Positions 1 to 8,702 of a stretch of 64,000 nucleotides of DNA are shown here, piece after piece. Origin of the DNA: Pseudacidobacterium ailaaui. Its GTDB lineage: Bacteria; Acidobacteriota; Terriglobia; Terriglobales; Acidobacteriaceae. The stretch covers positions 1,643,001 through 1,707,000 of the forward strand of contig NZ_JIAL01000001.1 of the NCBI RefSeq assembly GCF_000688455.1, read 5' to 3'. Below the pieces are notes generated by a model. The model saw only the letters and a program-made list of their open reading frames with translations, was not told the DNA's origin and ran no database searches. The number at the start of each line of letters is the position of its first letter. The first letter of the stretch is position 1. The position numbers and the translations under genes were made by a program.

Positions 1-239
1 CTGCTCCGGTGATTGAAAAGATCGTGGAGGGCAAGATGAGCAAGTTCTATGAGGAAGTGTGCCTGCTCGAACAGCCCTTCATCAAGGACCAGACCGTTTC
101 CATCAAGGACCTGATTGCGCAGAAGGTAGGCAAGCTGGGTGAGAACATCACCGTCCGGCGCTTTGCCCGCTTCAAGGTCGGAGACCCGAACTGGACTGTG
201 GCACAGACCAAAGCTACGGCCACGGAAGAACAGCAATAA
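1..239 (+). CDS. tsf: Elongation factor Ts, C-terminal end (partial)
   Basis: The reading frame is open from the left edge of the window, so the true start lies outside. The visible 78 residues match the C-terminal part of EF-Ts: a segment beginning [18 protein letters not shown], then [27 protein letters not shown] and [13 protein letters not shown]-Ts is the guanine-nucleotide exchange factor that recycles EF-Tu in the cytoplasm. It is usually preceded by rpsB, which would lie to the left. The last dozen residues after the conserved end are a short polar tail. It is convergent with hslU. Confidence 0.93.
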   Translation, partial: APVIEKIVEGKMSKFYEEVCLLEQPFIKDQTVSIKDLIAQKVGKLGENITVRRFARFKVGDPNWTVAQTKATATEEQQ

Positions 240-263
240 CCGCAGGACCGTTCCTGGTCCGAC

Positions 264-328
264 AGCAGGACCGCGCACTCTCTCTTGTTTCCGCGAGCAA
301 GGCAGAGGGGAGCGGTCCTACTGCTTTT
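264..328. terminator. Possible bidirectional hairpin between tsf and hslU
   Basis: Complementary arms AGCAGGACCGC (264-274) and GCGGTCCTACTGCT (312-325) flank about 37 nt, with a 3-nt bulge in the right arm, followed by TTTT. It sits between convergent genes, as expected for a shared terminator. The long loop makes it weaker than the other terminators in this window. A smaller hairpin (GGACC/GGTCC) lies just before it, at about 244-260. Confidence 0.4.
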
Positions 329-335
329 GCGGGGT

Positions 336-1835
336 TCAGAGAATGTAGCGGGAAAGGTCCTGGTCTTTCACAATGGACGCGACCATCTGGCGGACATACT
401 CTGCGCCGACGAGGGCCACTTTTTCCGTGCCGGATTCCGTTTCACGGTCTACGATCGGCAGCGGGACGGTGGCGCCGTTGTCCATCTCCTTGCCGTCGTT
501 CTTTTCTTTTGCGGCCTTCATCAGGTCCGGTGCGAGGAAGCTGATCTCGTCCAGCACGCGTTCCATGATGGTGTGCAGGCGGCGCGCACCGATGTTTTCT
601 GTTGTTTCATTTACGCGGAAGGCGAAGCGGGCCATCTCCTCGATGGCGTCGGGCGTAAATTCGAGCTTCAGTCCCTCGGTCTCAAGCAGTGCCGTGTATT
701 GCTTGGTGAGCGAGGACTTCGGCTCGGTCAGGATGCGGACAAAGTCCTCAACGGTGAGCGATTGCAGCTCCACGCGAATGGGGAAGCGTCCCTGCAATTC
801 CGGAATCAGGTCGCTGGGCTTGGAGACGTGGAAGGCCCCGGCGGCGATGAAGAGGATATGGTCTGTGCGCACCATGCCGTAGCGTGTGTTCACGGTGGTG
901 CCTTCGACGATAGGCAGGATGTCACGCTGCACACCTTCGCGGGAGACGTCCGGGCCGTGTCCGCCTTCTCGTCCGGCGATCTTGTCAATTTCGTCAAGAA
1001 AGACGATGCCTGAATTTTCCACGCGCTCAACGGCGATACGTGTGACCTGGTCCATGTCCACCAGACGGTTTTCTTCCTCCTGCACCAGGTACTCGAAGGC
1101 CTCGGCCACCTTCATTTTGCGCTTTTTCGTACGCTGGCCAAAGAGGTTGGGCAGCACGTCTTTCAGGTTGATGTCCATCTCCTCCACACCCTGACTGGAG
1201 ATGATCTCGAAGGCGGGCATATTGCGCTCGCGCACATCAATTTCTACCGTGCGGTCATCCAGCTTGCCCTCGCGGAACTGCTGACGCAGTTTTTCTCTTG
1301 TGCGCTGGTGTGAGTCAGAGGAGAGGGCGGTGCTCGTGCTCTGCTCTGCGCCCTGCGCTGCCGCTGCCGGTGCTGGTGGAGGAAGCAGCAGGTCCAGCAG
1401 GCGCTCTTCCGCGTTCAGCTCGGCCTTGTCTTCGACCTCTTCCAGCTTCTCCTCGCGCACCATGTCAATGGCAATCTCCACCAGGTCTCGCACGATGGAT
1501 TCAACGTCGCGGCCCACATAGCCGACCTCAGTGAATTTGGAAGCCTCAACTTTGAGGAAGGGAGAGTTGGTCAGCTTGGCCAGCCGCCGCGCAATTTCAG
1601 TCTTGCCCACGCCGGTAGGCCCGATCATGATGATGTTCTTGGGCATGATCTCCTCGGCAAGGTCCGGGGGCAGCTTCTGGCGGCGCATACGGTTGCGCAA
1701 TGCGATGGCGACGGCGCGTTTGGCCGCCTTCTGGCCGACGACGTATTTGTCCAACTCGGCAACGATCTCGCGCGGCGTCAGCTCTTCGAGCGCCAGCTCC
1801 TGGTCTTCAGCAGTTCCGGGTAAATAAATGGCCAT
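336..1835 (-). CDS. hslU: ATP-dependent protease ATPase subunit HslU
   Basis: HslU (ClpY) is the AAA+ unfoldase that feeds substrates into the HslV peptidase in the cytoplasm. The 499-residue protein has an N-terminal [17 protein letters not shown] segment, Walker A GPTGVGKT near residues 72-79, a divergent Ala/Pro-rich I-domain around 140-200, Walker [12 protein letters not shown] near 277-287 and the arginine-finger region [13 protein letters not shown] near 345-357. It ends in the RYIL-type C-terminus that docks into HslV. The ATG has a good AAGGAG 10 nt upstream. It lies 32 bp behind hslV in the same direction, forming the hslVU operon. Confidence 0.97.
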   Translation of the reverse strand: MAIYLPGTAEDQELALEELTPREIVAELDKYVVGQKAAKRAVAIALRNRMRRQKLPPDLAEEIMPKNIIMIGPTGVGKTEIARRLAKLTNSPFLKVEASKFTEVGYVGRDVESIVRDLVEIAIDMVREEKLEEVEDKAELNAEERLLDLLLPPPAPAAAAQGAEQSTSTALSSDSHQRTREKLRQQFREGKLDDRTVEIDVRERNMPAFEIISSQGVEEMDINLKDVLPNLFGQRTKKRKMKVAEAFEYLVQEEENRLVDMDQVTRIAVERVENSGIVFLDEIDKIAGREGGHGPDVSREGVQRDILPIVEGTTVNTRYGMVRTDHILFIAAGAFHVSKPSDLIPELQGRFPIRVELQSLTVEDFVRILTEPKSSLTKQYTALLETEGLKLEFTPDAIEEMARFAFRVNETTENIGARRLHTIMERVLDEISFLAPDLMKAAKEKNDGKEMDNGATVPLPIVDRETESGTEKVALVGAEYVRQMVASIVKDQDLSRYIL

Positions 1836-1867
1836 GTGCCTGCTCCTTTCTGAGAGGCGCGCAGAAA

Positions 1868-2467
1868 TTAAGCGTGCAGTTCTTCGATGGTGATCTGGTC
1901 GTTGGTGTAGATGCAGATCTGACCGGCAATGCGCAGTGATTTTTCGGCAATCTCGCGGGCGGACAGCTCTGTGTTCTGATACAGCGCACGCGCAGCGGCC
2001 AGAGCATACGATCCGCCGCTGCCGATGGCTGCGATGCCCTCGTCCGGCTCAATGACGTCCCCAGATCCACTGATGAGAAACGTCTGGTTGGGATCAGAGA
2101 CGATCAGCAGCGCCTGCAGATTGCGCAGAATTTTGTCCGTGCGCCAGTCTTTGGCCAGCTCTACGGCAGCGCGGCCAACATTACCGGCATATTGTTCCAG
2201 CTTGGATTCAAACCGGCTGAAGAGTGAGAATGCGTCGGCAGTGGAGCCGGCGAATCCAGCCAGGATCTTGTCCTGATAAAGGCGGCGGATTTTTCTGGCC
2301 GAGTGTTTGATGACCGACTCGCCCAGCGTTACCTGTCCGTCCGCAGCCATCACGACGCTGCCGTTGCGGCGGACGCAGACGACCGTAGTAGAGCGAATAC
2401 GCGGAGATGAGGCGGATACTTCCAGGCCACCGGAAGGTGTGCCCGCTGAGGACTTTGAATTCGACAT
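1868..2467 (-). CDS. hslV: ATP-dependent protease peptidase subunit HslV, with N-terminal extension
   Basis: HslV (ClpQ) is the threonine-protease core of the HslUV complex. The family motif [19 protein letters not shown] is present, with the catalytic Thr at about residue 27. The rest ([56 protein letters not shown]) follows E. coli HslV closely. In most family members the catalytic Thr follows Met directly, but here about 26 Ser/Gly/Pro-rich residues come first, and no start codon lies nearer the Thr. I chose the ATG at 2467. A TTG at 2479 is also in frame. No Shine-Dalgarno is visible and a -10-like TATACT sits just upstream, so the message may be nearly leaderless. Confidence 0.95.
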   Translation of the reverse strand: MSNSKSSAGTPSGGLEVSASSPRIRSTTVVCVRRNGSVVMAADGQVTLGESVIKHSARKIRRLYQDKILAGFAGSTADAFSLFSRFESKLEQYAGNVGRAAVELAKDWRTDKILRNLQALLIVSDPNQTFLISGSGDVIEPDEGIAAIGSGGSYALAAARALYQNTELSAREIAEKSLRIAGQICIYTNDQITIEELHA

Positions 2468-2470
2468 GCT

Positions 2471-2508
2471 CAAATTCAAGTATAAGATAGCGTGCTTGAA
2501 TTTGTCCG
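2471..2508 (-). promoter_or_regulatory. hslVU promoter region with perfect inverted repeat
   Basis: Reading the minus strand, CGGACA (2508-2503) and TATACT (2484-2479) are separated by 18 bp and look like a sigma70-type promoter starting transcription about 5 nt before the hslV ATG. The same stretch holds a perfect 10-bp inverted repeat, CAAATTCAAG and CTTGAATTTG (2495-2504 and 2471-2480), with a 14-bp spacer that brackets the -10 element. It is not a CIRCE element. It could be an operator for an unidentified regulator of hslVU. Confidence 0.5.
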
Positions 2509-2581
2509 TTCCGGGCCGATGCAGGCCGCGGCCCTGCTGCCGTGCATGGCGCGCACGCGAGGCAGGGCCTGGCGGTCTGGA

Positions 2582-3067
2582 TCAGGCGCCAGCTTGCCTG
2601 GCGGCAAATTCACCGATGAAAGGCAGTTTGAAGAATTCTCCCTTGCTTGCCTTCAGAATGGCCATCAGCCAGGCGAGGAAGAAGACCACGGCGATGCCCA
2701 GGTCGACCAGCACAAAAAGAAGCCCAATCAGGGGAACGACATGCAGCACGACCTGAAGGACCATGGTGGCCATCCACACAACAAACCAGGCCACATGCAA
2801 AGCAATGCACTGGATAGCATGGAATTTGACCAGACGCATCTTGTTGTAAGGCTCCATCACCAGAAAGACAATGGCGGGGATGATGGTGATGTAGGAGATG
2901 GCGGCGGCAGCATTGGCGGAGAGGCCACCGGCTGCGGCCGGCGTGACGGGAACAGCAGCGGTCCCGCCTCCGGTGGAAGCAGCAGCAGCCGCGCTGATGG
3001 GTGATCCACAAAAACCGCAGAATGTGGCCTGGGGGCTGACCTCGTTATGACACGAAGGGCACTGCAT
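2582..3067 (-). CDS. Zinc-ribbon membrane protein (DUF4870-like)
   Basis: The 161-residue protein begins with a zinc ribbon (MQCPSCHNEV, with FCGFCG near residues 16-21; Cys 3, 6, 17, 20), an Ala/Gly/Pro linker, and then three hydrophobic segments (about 56-71, 85-108 and 111-137). The motif MRLVKFHAIQ between segments 1 and 2 is typical of small DUF4870/Tic20-like membrane proteins. The function is unknown. The start is the ATG preceded by AGGAGAACC. An in-frame upstream extension lacks a ribosome site. It is a single gene behind hslV with a stem-loop (2530-2569) downstream. Confidence 0.8.
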   Translation of the reverse strand: MQCPSCHNEVSPQATFCGFCGSPISAAAAASTGGGTAAVPVTPAAAGGLSANAAAAISYITIIPAIVFLVMEPYNKMRLVKFHAIQCIALHVAWFVVWMATMVLQVVLHVVPLIGLLFVLVDLGIAVVFFLAWLMAILKASKGEFFKLPFIGEFAARQAGA

Positions 3068-3316
3068 AGGATGGTTCTCCTGGAGTTGAAAATTTCTAAG
3101 GACTGAGCGGGGGGACCTGTCTCGGAACGCCAACAGCATACGCCTGTTTCAGCACGGTGAGCAGAAATTTTTCCCGGACTGTCCTTTGCGCTCTCAGAGA
3201 TAGTTCCTGATGCGCGGCAGCCGTTTCATGGCATATTTTCGTGCCGGCCTGTGGAGAAGGGCCCTGCGAATCTGGGGTATTCTGCTATCAGGCACGAAGA
3301 GAGCAGGACATTTCCA

Positions 3317-3799
3317 ATGAGCAGCCTATCTCTACGCGATCCGGATGTGATTGGGACGCTTACCGTTGCCGCGCTCTTCCTCGCTGGCGCGGGGGCCTGG
3401 TTGCTGTTGAGAAAACGGCCCAGTGCGGAGGAAATGGAACGTACGCGGCGGTCCTATCTGGTCAATCATGGCCGCATTATTGACGGCACTTTGCTGGATA
3501 TTGCGGAGGTCGGGCCGGAAGAGGCCGGCCGACCAGCGGGGATGCATCTCATCCTTTACAAGTATGAAATCGGGGGCGTCGAGTATGAATGCTCCCAGGA
3601 CGTGACCGCGCTGCGCGATATCGTGAACATCCATGACTGCCGTATCGGATTTCCCTGCTCGGTCCGCTACGACACGCACAGGCCGGAAAACAGCATTGTG
3701 GTTGCTGAGAACTGGAGCGGACTGCGGGACGCGGCCAGTCCTCTTTCCCTGCTGCGGCCGTTGCCGCGGCGCGTGCGCACCTGGCGGCCGACCAGATAA
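3317..3799 (+). CDS. Hypothetical single-pass membrane protein (DUF3592-like)
   Basis: 160 residues: a short N-terminus, one transmembrane helix (about residues 12-31, GTLTVAALFLAGAGAWLLL) and a soluble domain with the pattern GRIIDGTLLDIAE...YKYEIGGVEYECSQDV...VRYDTHRPENSIV. This resembles the beta-rich DUF3592 fold of bacterial membrane-anchored proteins of unknown role. The start at MSSLSL is preceded by a purine-rich AAGAGAGCAGG stretch. It ends 9 bp before the CDF transporter, which may be driven by its own -10 element. Function not recognised. Confidence 0.7.
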   Translation: MSSLSLRDPDVIGTLTVAALFLAGAGAWLLLRKRPSAEEMERTRRSYLVNHGRIIDGTLLDIAEVGPEEAGRPAGMHLILYKYEIGGVEYECSQDVTALRDIVNIHDCRIGFPCSVRYDTHRPENSIVVAENWSGLRDAASPLSLLRPLPRRVRTWRPTR

Positions 3800-3808
3800 A
3801 CTAGGCTC

Positions 3809-4744
3809 ATGCATGTTCATGGCGCGCCTACGGGCAAAATGAAGCGCGTCCTGCGCCTTTCCTTGCTGGCGACGCTGGCTTATGTGGTCCTCACCTTTGC
3901 TGCCGGACTGCGCGCGCATTCCCTGGCCCTGATCTCCGAGGCCGGACACAATATTTCCGATGCCCTGGCGCTGCTGCTTTCCTTTGTGGCGGTCTATTTT
4001 CAAGGACGTCCGGCGACCGATGAGAAGACCTTTGGCTACCAGCGGGCCGGAGTGCTGGCCGGTTTTGTCAACGCGCTTTCGCTGATTGTGATCGCGGTGC
4101 TTCTGGGCATCGAGGCGGTCCACCGCCTGAGTGCTCCCGTGCAGGTGCAGCCCCGTCTGATGATGATGGTGGCCGCTGCCGGCGTGCTGATGAACGGCGT
4201 GATTGCCGCCCTGCTTTCGCGGGTCAATACCGATGTGAACATCCGCAGCGCCTTCATCCATATGCTGGGAGACACGCTTTCGACCGCTGCTGTGATTGCC
4301 GGCGGTGCGGCCATCCTCTGGACCGGCAGCACCTGGATTGATCCCGTCCTGTCACTGGGAATTGCCGCCCTGATCCTGTGGTCTTCGGTGGCCATCGTGC
4401 GCGAGACGCTGAACATCCTCCTTGAAGGAACGCCGCGCGGTATGTCCCTGTCAGAGATCCGCAAGGAGCTACAGAAGATTGAGGGCGTTGAGGACGTCCA
4501 TGATCTGCACGTATGGAGCCTGGGTTCGCAGACGCATGCTCTGGCCAGTCATGTGACCATTGCCGACATTCCCCCCTCAGAGAGCGGACGGATTCTCACC
4601 CAGATCAAAGTGGTCCTGCATGAGCGCTTTCACATTGATCACACCACCATTCAGTTTGAAAATGCCGGATGCGAGGTGACGCATGGATGTGTGATGGCGG
4701 TAGATGCCTTTCATGCCCATTCCCATCATGGCCATGGCCACTGA
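3809..4744 (+). CDS. Cation diffusion facilitator (CzcD/ZitB-type) efflux protein
   Basis: A proton-coupled exporter for Zn2+, Co2+ or Cd2+ in the inner membrane. The 311 residues contain six hydrophobic segments, the metal-site motif HNISD near residue 47 in TM2 and HMLGD near 151 in TM5 (the paired HxxxD signature). A cytoplasmic ferredoxin-like C-terminal domain includes EGVEDVHDLHVWSLGS. The protein ends in a His-rich tail (HAHSHHGHGH), suited to metal binding. TAAACT lies exactly 6 nt before the ATG and there is no good Shine-Dalgarno, pointing to leaderless expression. An internal ATG at residue 11 is an alternative start. Confidence 0.93.
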   Translation: MHVHGAPTGKMKRVLRLSLLATLAYVVLTFAAGLRAHSLALISEAGHNISDALALLLSFVAVYFQGRPATDEKTFGYQRAGVLAGFVNALSLIVIAVLLGIEAVHRLSAPVQVQPRLMMMVAAAGVLMNGVIAALLSRVNTDVNIRSAFIHMLGDTLSTAAVIAGGAAILWTGSTWIDPVLSLGIAALILWSSVAIVRETLNILLEGTPRGMSLSEIRKELQKIEGVEDVHDLHVWSLGSQTHALASHVTIADIPPSESGRILTQIKVVLHERFHIDHTTIQFENAGCEVTHGCVMAVDAFHAHSHHGHGH

Positions 4745-4776
4745 TGGCCCCCAGTTCTATCCGACCGGAGAAGAAT

Positions 4777-6573
4777 TCATTGCGATTGTTCTAGGGCTTT
4801 GTCCGGCTGGGCATGATAAAGCTCCTCCACACGCTGCAGCGTGTCAATCTCCTGCACGGGTTTGTCGTTCCGGATGCGCAGGATGCGTGGAAAGCGCAGT
4901 GCAAAGCCGCTGTCGTGGCGGTCTGAACGCATAATGTTGTTAAATGCGACTTCCAGGACCACCAACGGCTCCACGGTGCGGAAGTGGCCGTGGTCTTCGA
5001 GCGTGTGTGCCTTAAAAAAGTGTGAAAGCTGCTCGATCTCGGCGTCGGTAAGACCAGAATAGGCCTTGCCGATGTTTTTCAGGCGATCCCCATCGCGGAC
5101 GGCAAAAGTGTAGTCGCTCAACACGCCAGCGCGTCGGCCGTGGCCGTATTCGGCCGCGGTCACCACCACATCCAGCGTCGCCAGCTCGCGCTTCAGCTTG
5201 AGCCACGCCAGTCCGCGGCGGCCGGGCTGATAGGCACTGTTCCGGTCTTTGATCATGATGCCCTCATTGCCGCGTTCGCGCGCCTGGGTGTAAGCGCGCT
5301 CCAGTTGCTCTGCGCTTTCCAGCTGCATCGCCGGGGCCAGCAGCAGGCGTGGACATGGCGCGGGAGGGGCCTCAAACAGGGCCGCCTGTCCTTGCGGACG
5401 GACGTGCGATGTGGCGGGAGCGAGGCGCTTCACCAGCGTTTCCAGTGCCTGCCGACGCTCACGGAGTGGCCGCTCCAGAAGCAGCTCGCCGCCGAGGGAA
5501 AGCAAGTCGAATGCAATCCATACCACGGGAACACGTTCCCGCAACTCCTGTGCGACGCGCTTGCGCCCGAGGCGCTGCTGTAAGGAAGTAAAAGGCAGGG
5601 CGCGGTTTCCGGCGGGGTTCCAGGCGACAATCTCTCCATCCAGGATGACTGGCTCTGTGATTTGCGCGAAGGCCTCCACCAGCTCGGGAAAGCTCTCACT
5701 GATGTCTTCCCGGTTGCGGGAAAAAAGCGCGACGCGGCCCGGCTGGCCCGGATCGCCGCAATGCAGCTGCGCGCGGATACCGTCATACTTGTCTTCTACC
5801 TGCGCTTCGCGGATGGCCTCTGTGGGCCGTGTCTGGTGGCCGCCATGCTCTGCGCGCACCTCTTCCGTAAACCGCTCCAGCGCCTCTTCCACGGTGGCGA
5901 CAGGGCTGGCGAGCATGAATCCCAGCGGATGGAAGAGACGCATTCTTGCCTGGTCCACGGTTCCGGAAATGGCCCGGACTGTGACCTCAGCAAGGTCGCC
6001 GGTGAGCATGAGGGCGCGGCGCACCTGCGAGAGATCTGCGTTATAGGCCCGGGCGATGGCCTCTTCGACAAGGCTTTGCTTTACGCCGATGCGCATATCG
6101 CCGGTGACGAGCTTGATCAGGTATTTTGCTTCAAGAGGCGTCGCCCGGCCCAGCAGGTCAAGGAGCAGGCGCATCCTGGATGCCGTCCCGCTGGCCGAGG
6201 CAATTTGGGCAAAACTCTGCTCCAGCTCCTCCATCGTAAGCGCTTGAGCGCAAGGGGGCTTCCGGGAGTTTGCCAGAAGTTCCTCGGCGGCCGCGCCCAG
6301 GTCGCCGTGGCGGCGATAGGCGGCAGAGAGCGTTTCGGGGTCGGCCCCGGTCAGCTCGGCAAGGGCCTTGGACAGCAGCGAGCCGCCCACCTGGAGGGTG
6401 CGGCTGTCGGCTTCGGCAAAGGGCCTTCCGGAAAGATAGAGCGCGGTCCGGCCCGCGTCCCGGGCAGAGAGCTGCCTGAGGGAATCCACCATGAGGTCGC
6501 GCTTTTCCAGCTTCCGGGATGTGGAGGCCAGCGACTGGCACAATCGGGCGAATTGCAGGAAGCTGGCACTCAT
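4777..6573 (-). CDS. ATP-dependent DNA ligase
   Basis: Seals nicked DNA using ATP, unlike the NAD+-dependent LigA of bacterial replication. The 598 residues show the all-alpha DNA-binding N-terminal domain (about 1-225), motif I KYDGIR with the adenylated Lys near 262, motif III PVILDGEIVAW, motif IV EGIMIKD, motif V AWLKLK and an OB-fold C-terminus (FAVRDGDRLKNIGKAYSGL...PLVVLEVAFN). The domain order resembles archaeal/LigB-type ligases, not LigD. I chose the ATG at 6573 because GGAGG lies 3 nt upstream. No Ku or LigD partner is nearby. It is divergent from prfA. Confidence 0.93.
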   Translation of the reverse strand: MSASFLQFARLCQSLASTSRKLEKRDLMVDSLRQLSARDAGRTALYLSGRPFAEADSRTLQVGGSLLSKALAELTGADPETLSAAYRRHGDLGAAAEELLANSRKPPCAQALTMEELEQSFAQIASASGTASRMRLLLDLLGRATPLEAKYLIKLVTGDMRIGVKQSLVEEAIARAYNADLSQVRRALMLTGDLAEVTVRAISGTVDQARMRLFHPLGFMLASPVATVEEALERFTEEVRAEHGGHQTRPTEAIREAQVEDKYDGIRAQLHCGDPGQPGRVALFSRNREDISESFPELVEAFAQITEPVILDGEIVAWNPAGNRALPFTSLQQRLGRKRVAQELRERVPVVWIAFDLLSLGGELLLERPLRERRQALETLVKRLAPATSHVRPQGQAALFEAPPAPCPRLLLAPAMQLESAEQLERAYTQARERGNEGIMIKDRNSAYQPGRRGLAWLKLKRELATLDVVVTAAEYGHGRRAGVLSDYTFAVRDGDRLKNIGKAYSGLTDAEIEQLSHFFKAHTLEDHGHFRTVEPLVVLEVAFNNIMRSDRHDSGFALRFPRILRIRNDKPVQEIDTLQRVEELYHAQPDKALEQSQ

Positions 6574-6746
6574 GGTCCTCCGCGACAAAGGGGGAAATCT
6601 GGTTCTGCGTTAAAATAATAAAGATGCAACTGGCCTTGACCAACGACGCACTCCTCTAGCGGCAGCCAGCCGCCCATACCCGAGCCGCCCATATCTTTGT
6701 TCGTCTTTTTTGGAAACCCATCGAACCCCCTTGAGAGAAAGCTTGT

Positions 6747-7823
6747 ATGTTTGAACGTCTGGACCAGATTGCCGCCCGCTACGAAGAGCTCGGCGAACAG
6801 CTCGCCTTGCCCGAAGTTGTCTCCGATCCGCAAAAATACCAGAAGATTGCCAAGCAGCACCGCGAGCTGGAGCCGGTGGTCGAGAAATACCGCGAATACC
6901 GGCAGGTGCAGAGCGGCATCAGCGATGCCAAGGCCATGCTGAATGAAAGTGATGCAGAGATCCGCGCCATGGCCAGTGAGGAGCTGGCCGCACTCGAACA
7001 GCGCCTGCCCAAAATAGAAGAGGACCTGAAGCTGCTGCTGCTGCCAAAGGACCCGAACGACGAAAAAAACGTCATTCTGGAAATCCGCGCCGGGACCGGC
7101 GGTGATGAGGCCTCCCTGTTTGCAGCCGAGGTCTTCCGTATGTACTCGCGTTTTGCCGAGCAGCACCGGTGGAAGGTGGAGGTGCTTTCCAGCTCGGAGT
7201 CTTCCGTGGGCGGATTGAAGGAAGTCATCGCCATTATTGAAGGCGACCACGTTTATTCGCAGTTGAAGTATGAGAGCGGTGTGCACCGCGTGCAGCGCGT
7301 GCCCGCTACGGAAACGCAGGGCCGCGTGCACACCTCCGCGGTGACCGTCGCCGTGCTGCCGGAGGCCGAAGAGGTGGACATCAAGATTGAAGCCAAGGAC
7401 ATCCGCATTGACACTTTCTGCTCTTCCGGCCCGGGAGGCCAGTCCGTCAATACGACCTATTCGGCCGTCCGGATTACGCACCTGCCGACCAATACGGTTG
7501 TAAGCTGCCAGGACGAAAAGTCCCAGATTAAAAACCGCGAGAAGGCGATGCGTGTGCTGCGCGCCCGTCTTTATGAGGTGGAAATGGAAAAGCAGCAGCA
7601 GGCGCTGGCCAAGGAGCGCAAGCAGCAGGTCGGCTCCGGTGACCGCAGCGAGAAGATCCGCACCTACAACTTTCCGCAGAACCGGCTTACCGACCATCGT
7701 ATCGGACTGACCATTCACCAGCTGGCTGATGTGATGGAGGGCAAGCTCCAGCCTGTGATTGATGCCCTGATTGCGCATTTCAACGCGGAGCGGCTGAAGG
7801 CAGAGACAGCTTCTGCGGCGTAA
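6747..7823 (+). CDS. prfA: Peptide chain release factor 1
   Basis: RF1 recognises UAA and UAG stop codons and triggers peptide release. The 358-residue length is standard. The PAT tripeptide of the anticodon-like loop is at residues 186-188, and the catalytic GGQ is at 230-232 in [18 protein letters not shown], where PrmC methylates the Gln. The N-terminal helical domain begins [15 protein letters not shown]. It is followed 18 bp later by prmC, the usual pairing of release factor and its methyltransferase. Confidence 0.98.
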   Translation: MFERLDQIAARYEELGEQLALPEVVSDPQKYQKIAKQHRELEPVVEKYREYRQVQSGISDAKAMLNESDAEIRAMASEELAALEQRLPKIEEDLKLLLLPKDPNDEKNVILEIRAGTGGDEASLFAAEVFRMYSRFAEQHRWKVEVLSSSESSVGGLKEVIAIIEGDHVYSQLKYESGVHRVQRVPATETQGRVHTSAVTVAVLPEAEEVDIKIEAKDIRIDTFCSSGPGGQSVNTTYSAVRITHLPTNTVVSCQDEKSQIKNREKAMRVLRARLYEVEMEKQQQALAKERKQQVGSGDRSEKIRTYNFPQNRLTDHRIGLTIHQLADVMEGKLQPVIDALIAHFNAERLKAETASAA

Positions 7824-7841
7824 CGACTGGGACGCGCTAAG

Positions 7842-8687
7842 ATGTCAGGCAATCTTAGATTGGACGCTGCGCTCGCCCAGGGTGCAGCCCGGTTAGAGCG
7901 GGTTTCCGCGGAGCCGCGGCGAGATGCGGAGCTGCTCCTTATGGAAGCACTCCAATGCACTCGGGCATTTCTGCTTACGTACCCGGAAGCGGTCCTCACC
8001 AGCGACCAGGCGGTAATCTACGAGCGCTGGCTGTGCCGCCGCGCACGACAGGAACCCATCCAGTACATTCTGGGCCGGCAGGATTTTTTCGGACTTACCT
8101 TTACAGTTACGCCGGATGTGCTCATTCCACGACCGGAAACCGAGCACCTGGTGGAGGCGCTGCTCAAGCGTTTGCCCCACGACCGCCCTCTGCGCATCGC
8201 CGACGTAGGCACCGGCTCGGGGGCCATTGCCGTGGCGCTCGCCGTCCACCTGCCTCGCGCGCAGATTACGGCACTGGACATCTCCCGGGCGGCCTTGGCC
8301 GTTGCACAGCAGAATGCCGCGGCCCACTCGGTTGCAGACCAGGTCCGCTTTGTTGTCTCTGACCTGCTGGACGCTGTCGGTGGCGAAACCTACGATGCCG
8401 TCGTCTCGAATCCTCCCTATGTGGCGGAAACAGACCGGGAAACGCTCGAAGCACAGGTGCGCGACTACGAGCCGCACCAGGCGCTGTTTGCCGGCCGTTC
8501 CGGTCTGGAGATTTACGAACGGCTGGTCCCCCAGGCGCGCGGGCGGTTAGTTCCCGACGGATGGCTGGCGCTGGAGATTGGATATGGGCAACAGAACGCA
8601 CTGCTGCGTCTGCTTTCCGGTTGGAAACAGGTGGCCTTTCTTCCGGACCTGCAGGGTATTCCGCGGGTCGCCTGCGCCCAGCGATAG
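7842..8687 (+). CDS. prmC: Release factor glutamine methyltransferase
   Basis: Methylates the Gln of the GGQ motif in RF1 and RF2 using S-adenosylmethionine. The 281 residues contain the N-terminal helical domain, the linker YILGRQDFFGLTF (about 75-87), LIPRPETEHLVE, SAM-binding DVGTGSGAIA near 121-130 and the substrate-binding NPPY at 190-193. It sits immediately downstream of its substrate gene prfA and probably shares its transcript. The ribosome site is weak. Confidence 0.96.
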   Translation: MSGNLRLDAALAQGAARLERVSAEPRRDAELLLMEALQCTRAFLLTYPEAVLTSDQAVIYERWLCRRARQEPIQYILGRQDFFGLTFTVTPDVLIPRPETEHLVEALLKRLPHDRPLRIADVGTGSGAIAVALAVHLPRAQITALDISRAALAVAQQNAAAHSVADQVRFVVSDLLDAVGGETYDAVVSNPPYVAETDRETLEAQVRDYEPHQALFAGRSGLEIYERLVPQARGRLVPDGWLALEIGYGQQNALLRLLSGWKQVAFLPDLQGIPRVACAQR

Positions 8688-8702
8688 GCATACACTAAAA
8701 CC

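Noticed and set aside
6570-7778. 402-codon ORF on the minus strand opposite prfA
   Set aside because: Antisense shadow of a certain gene (prfA); its His/Leu/Gly-rich composition reflects the complementary codons.
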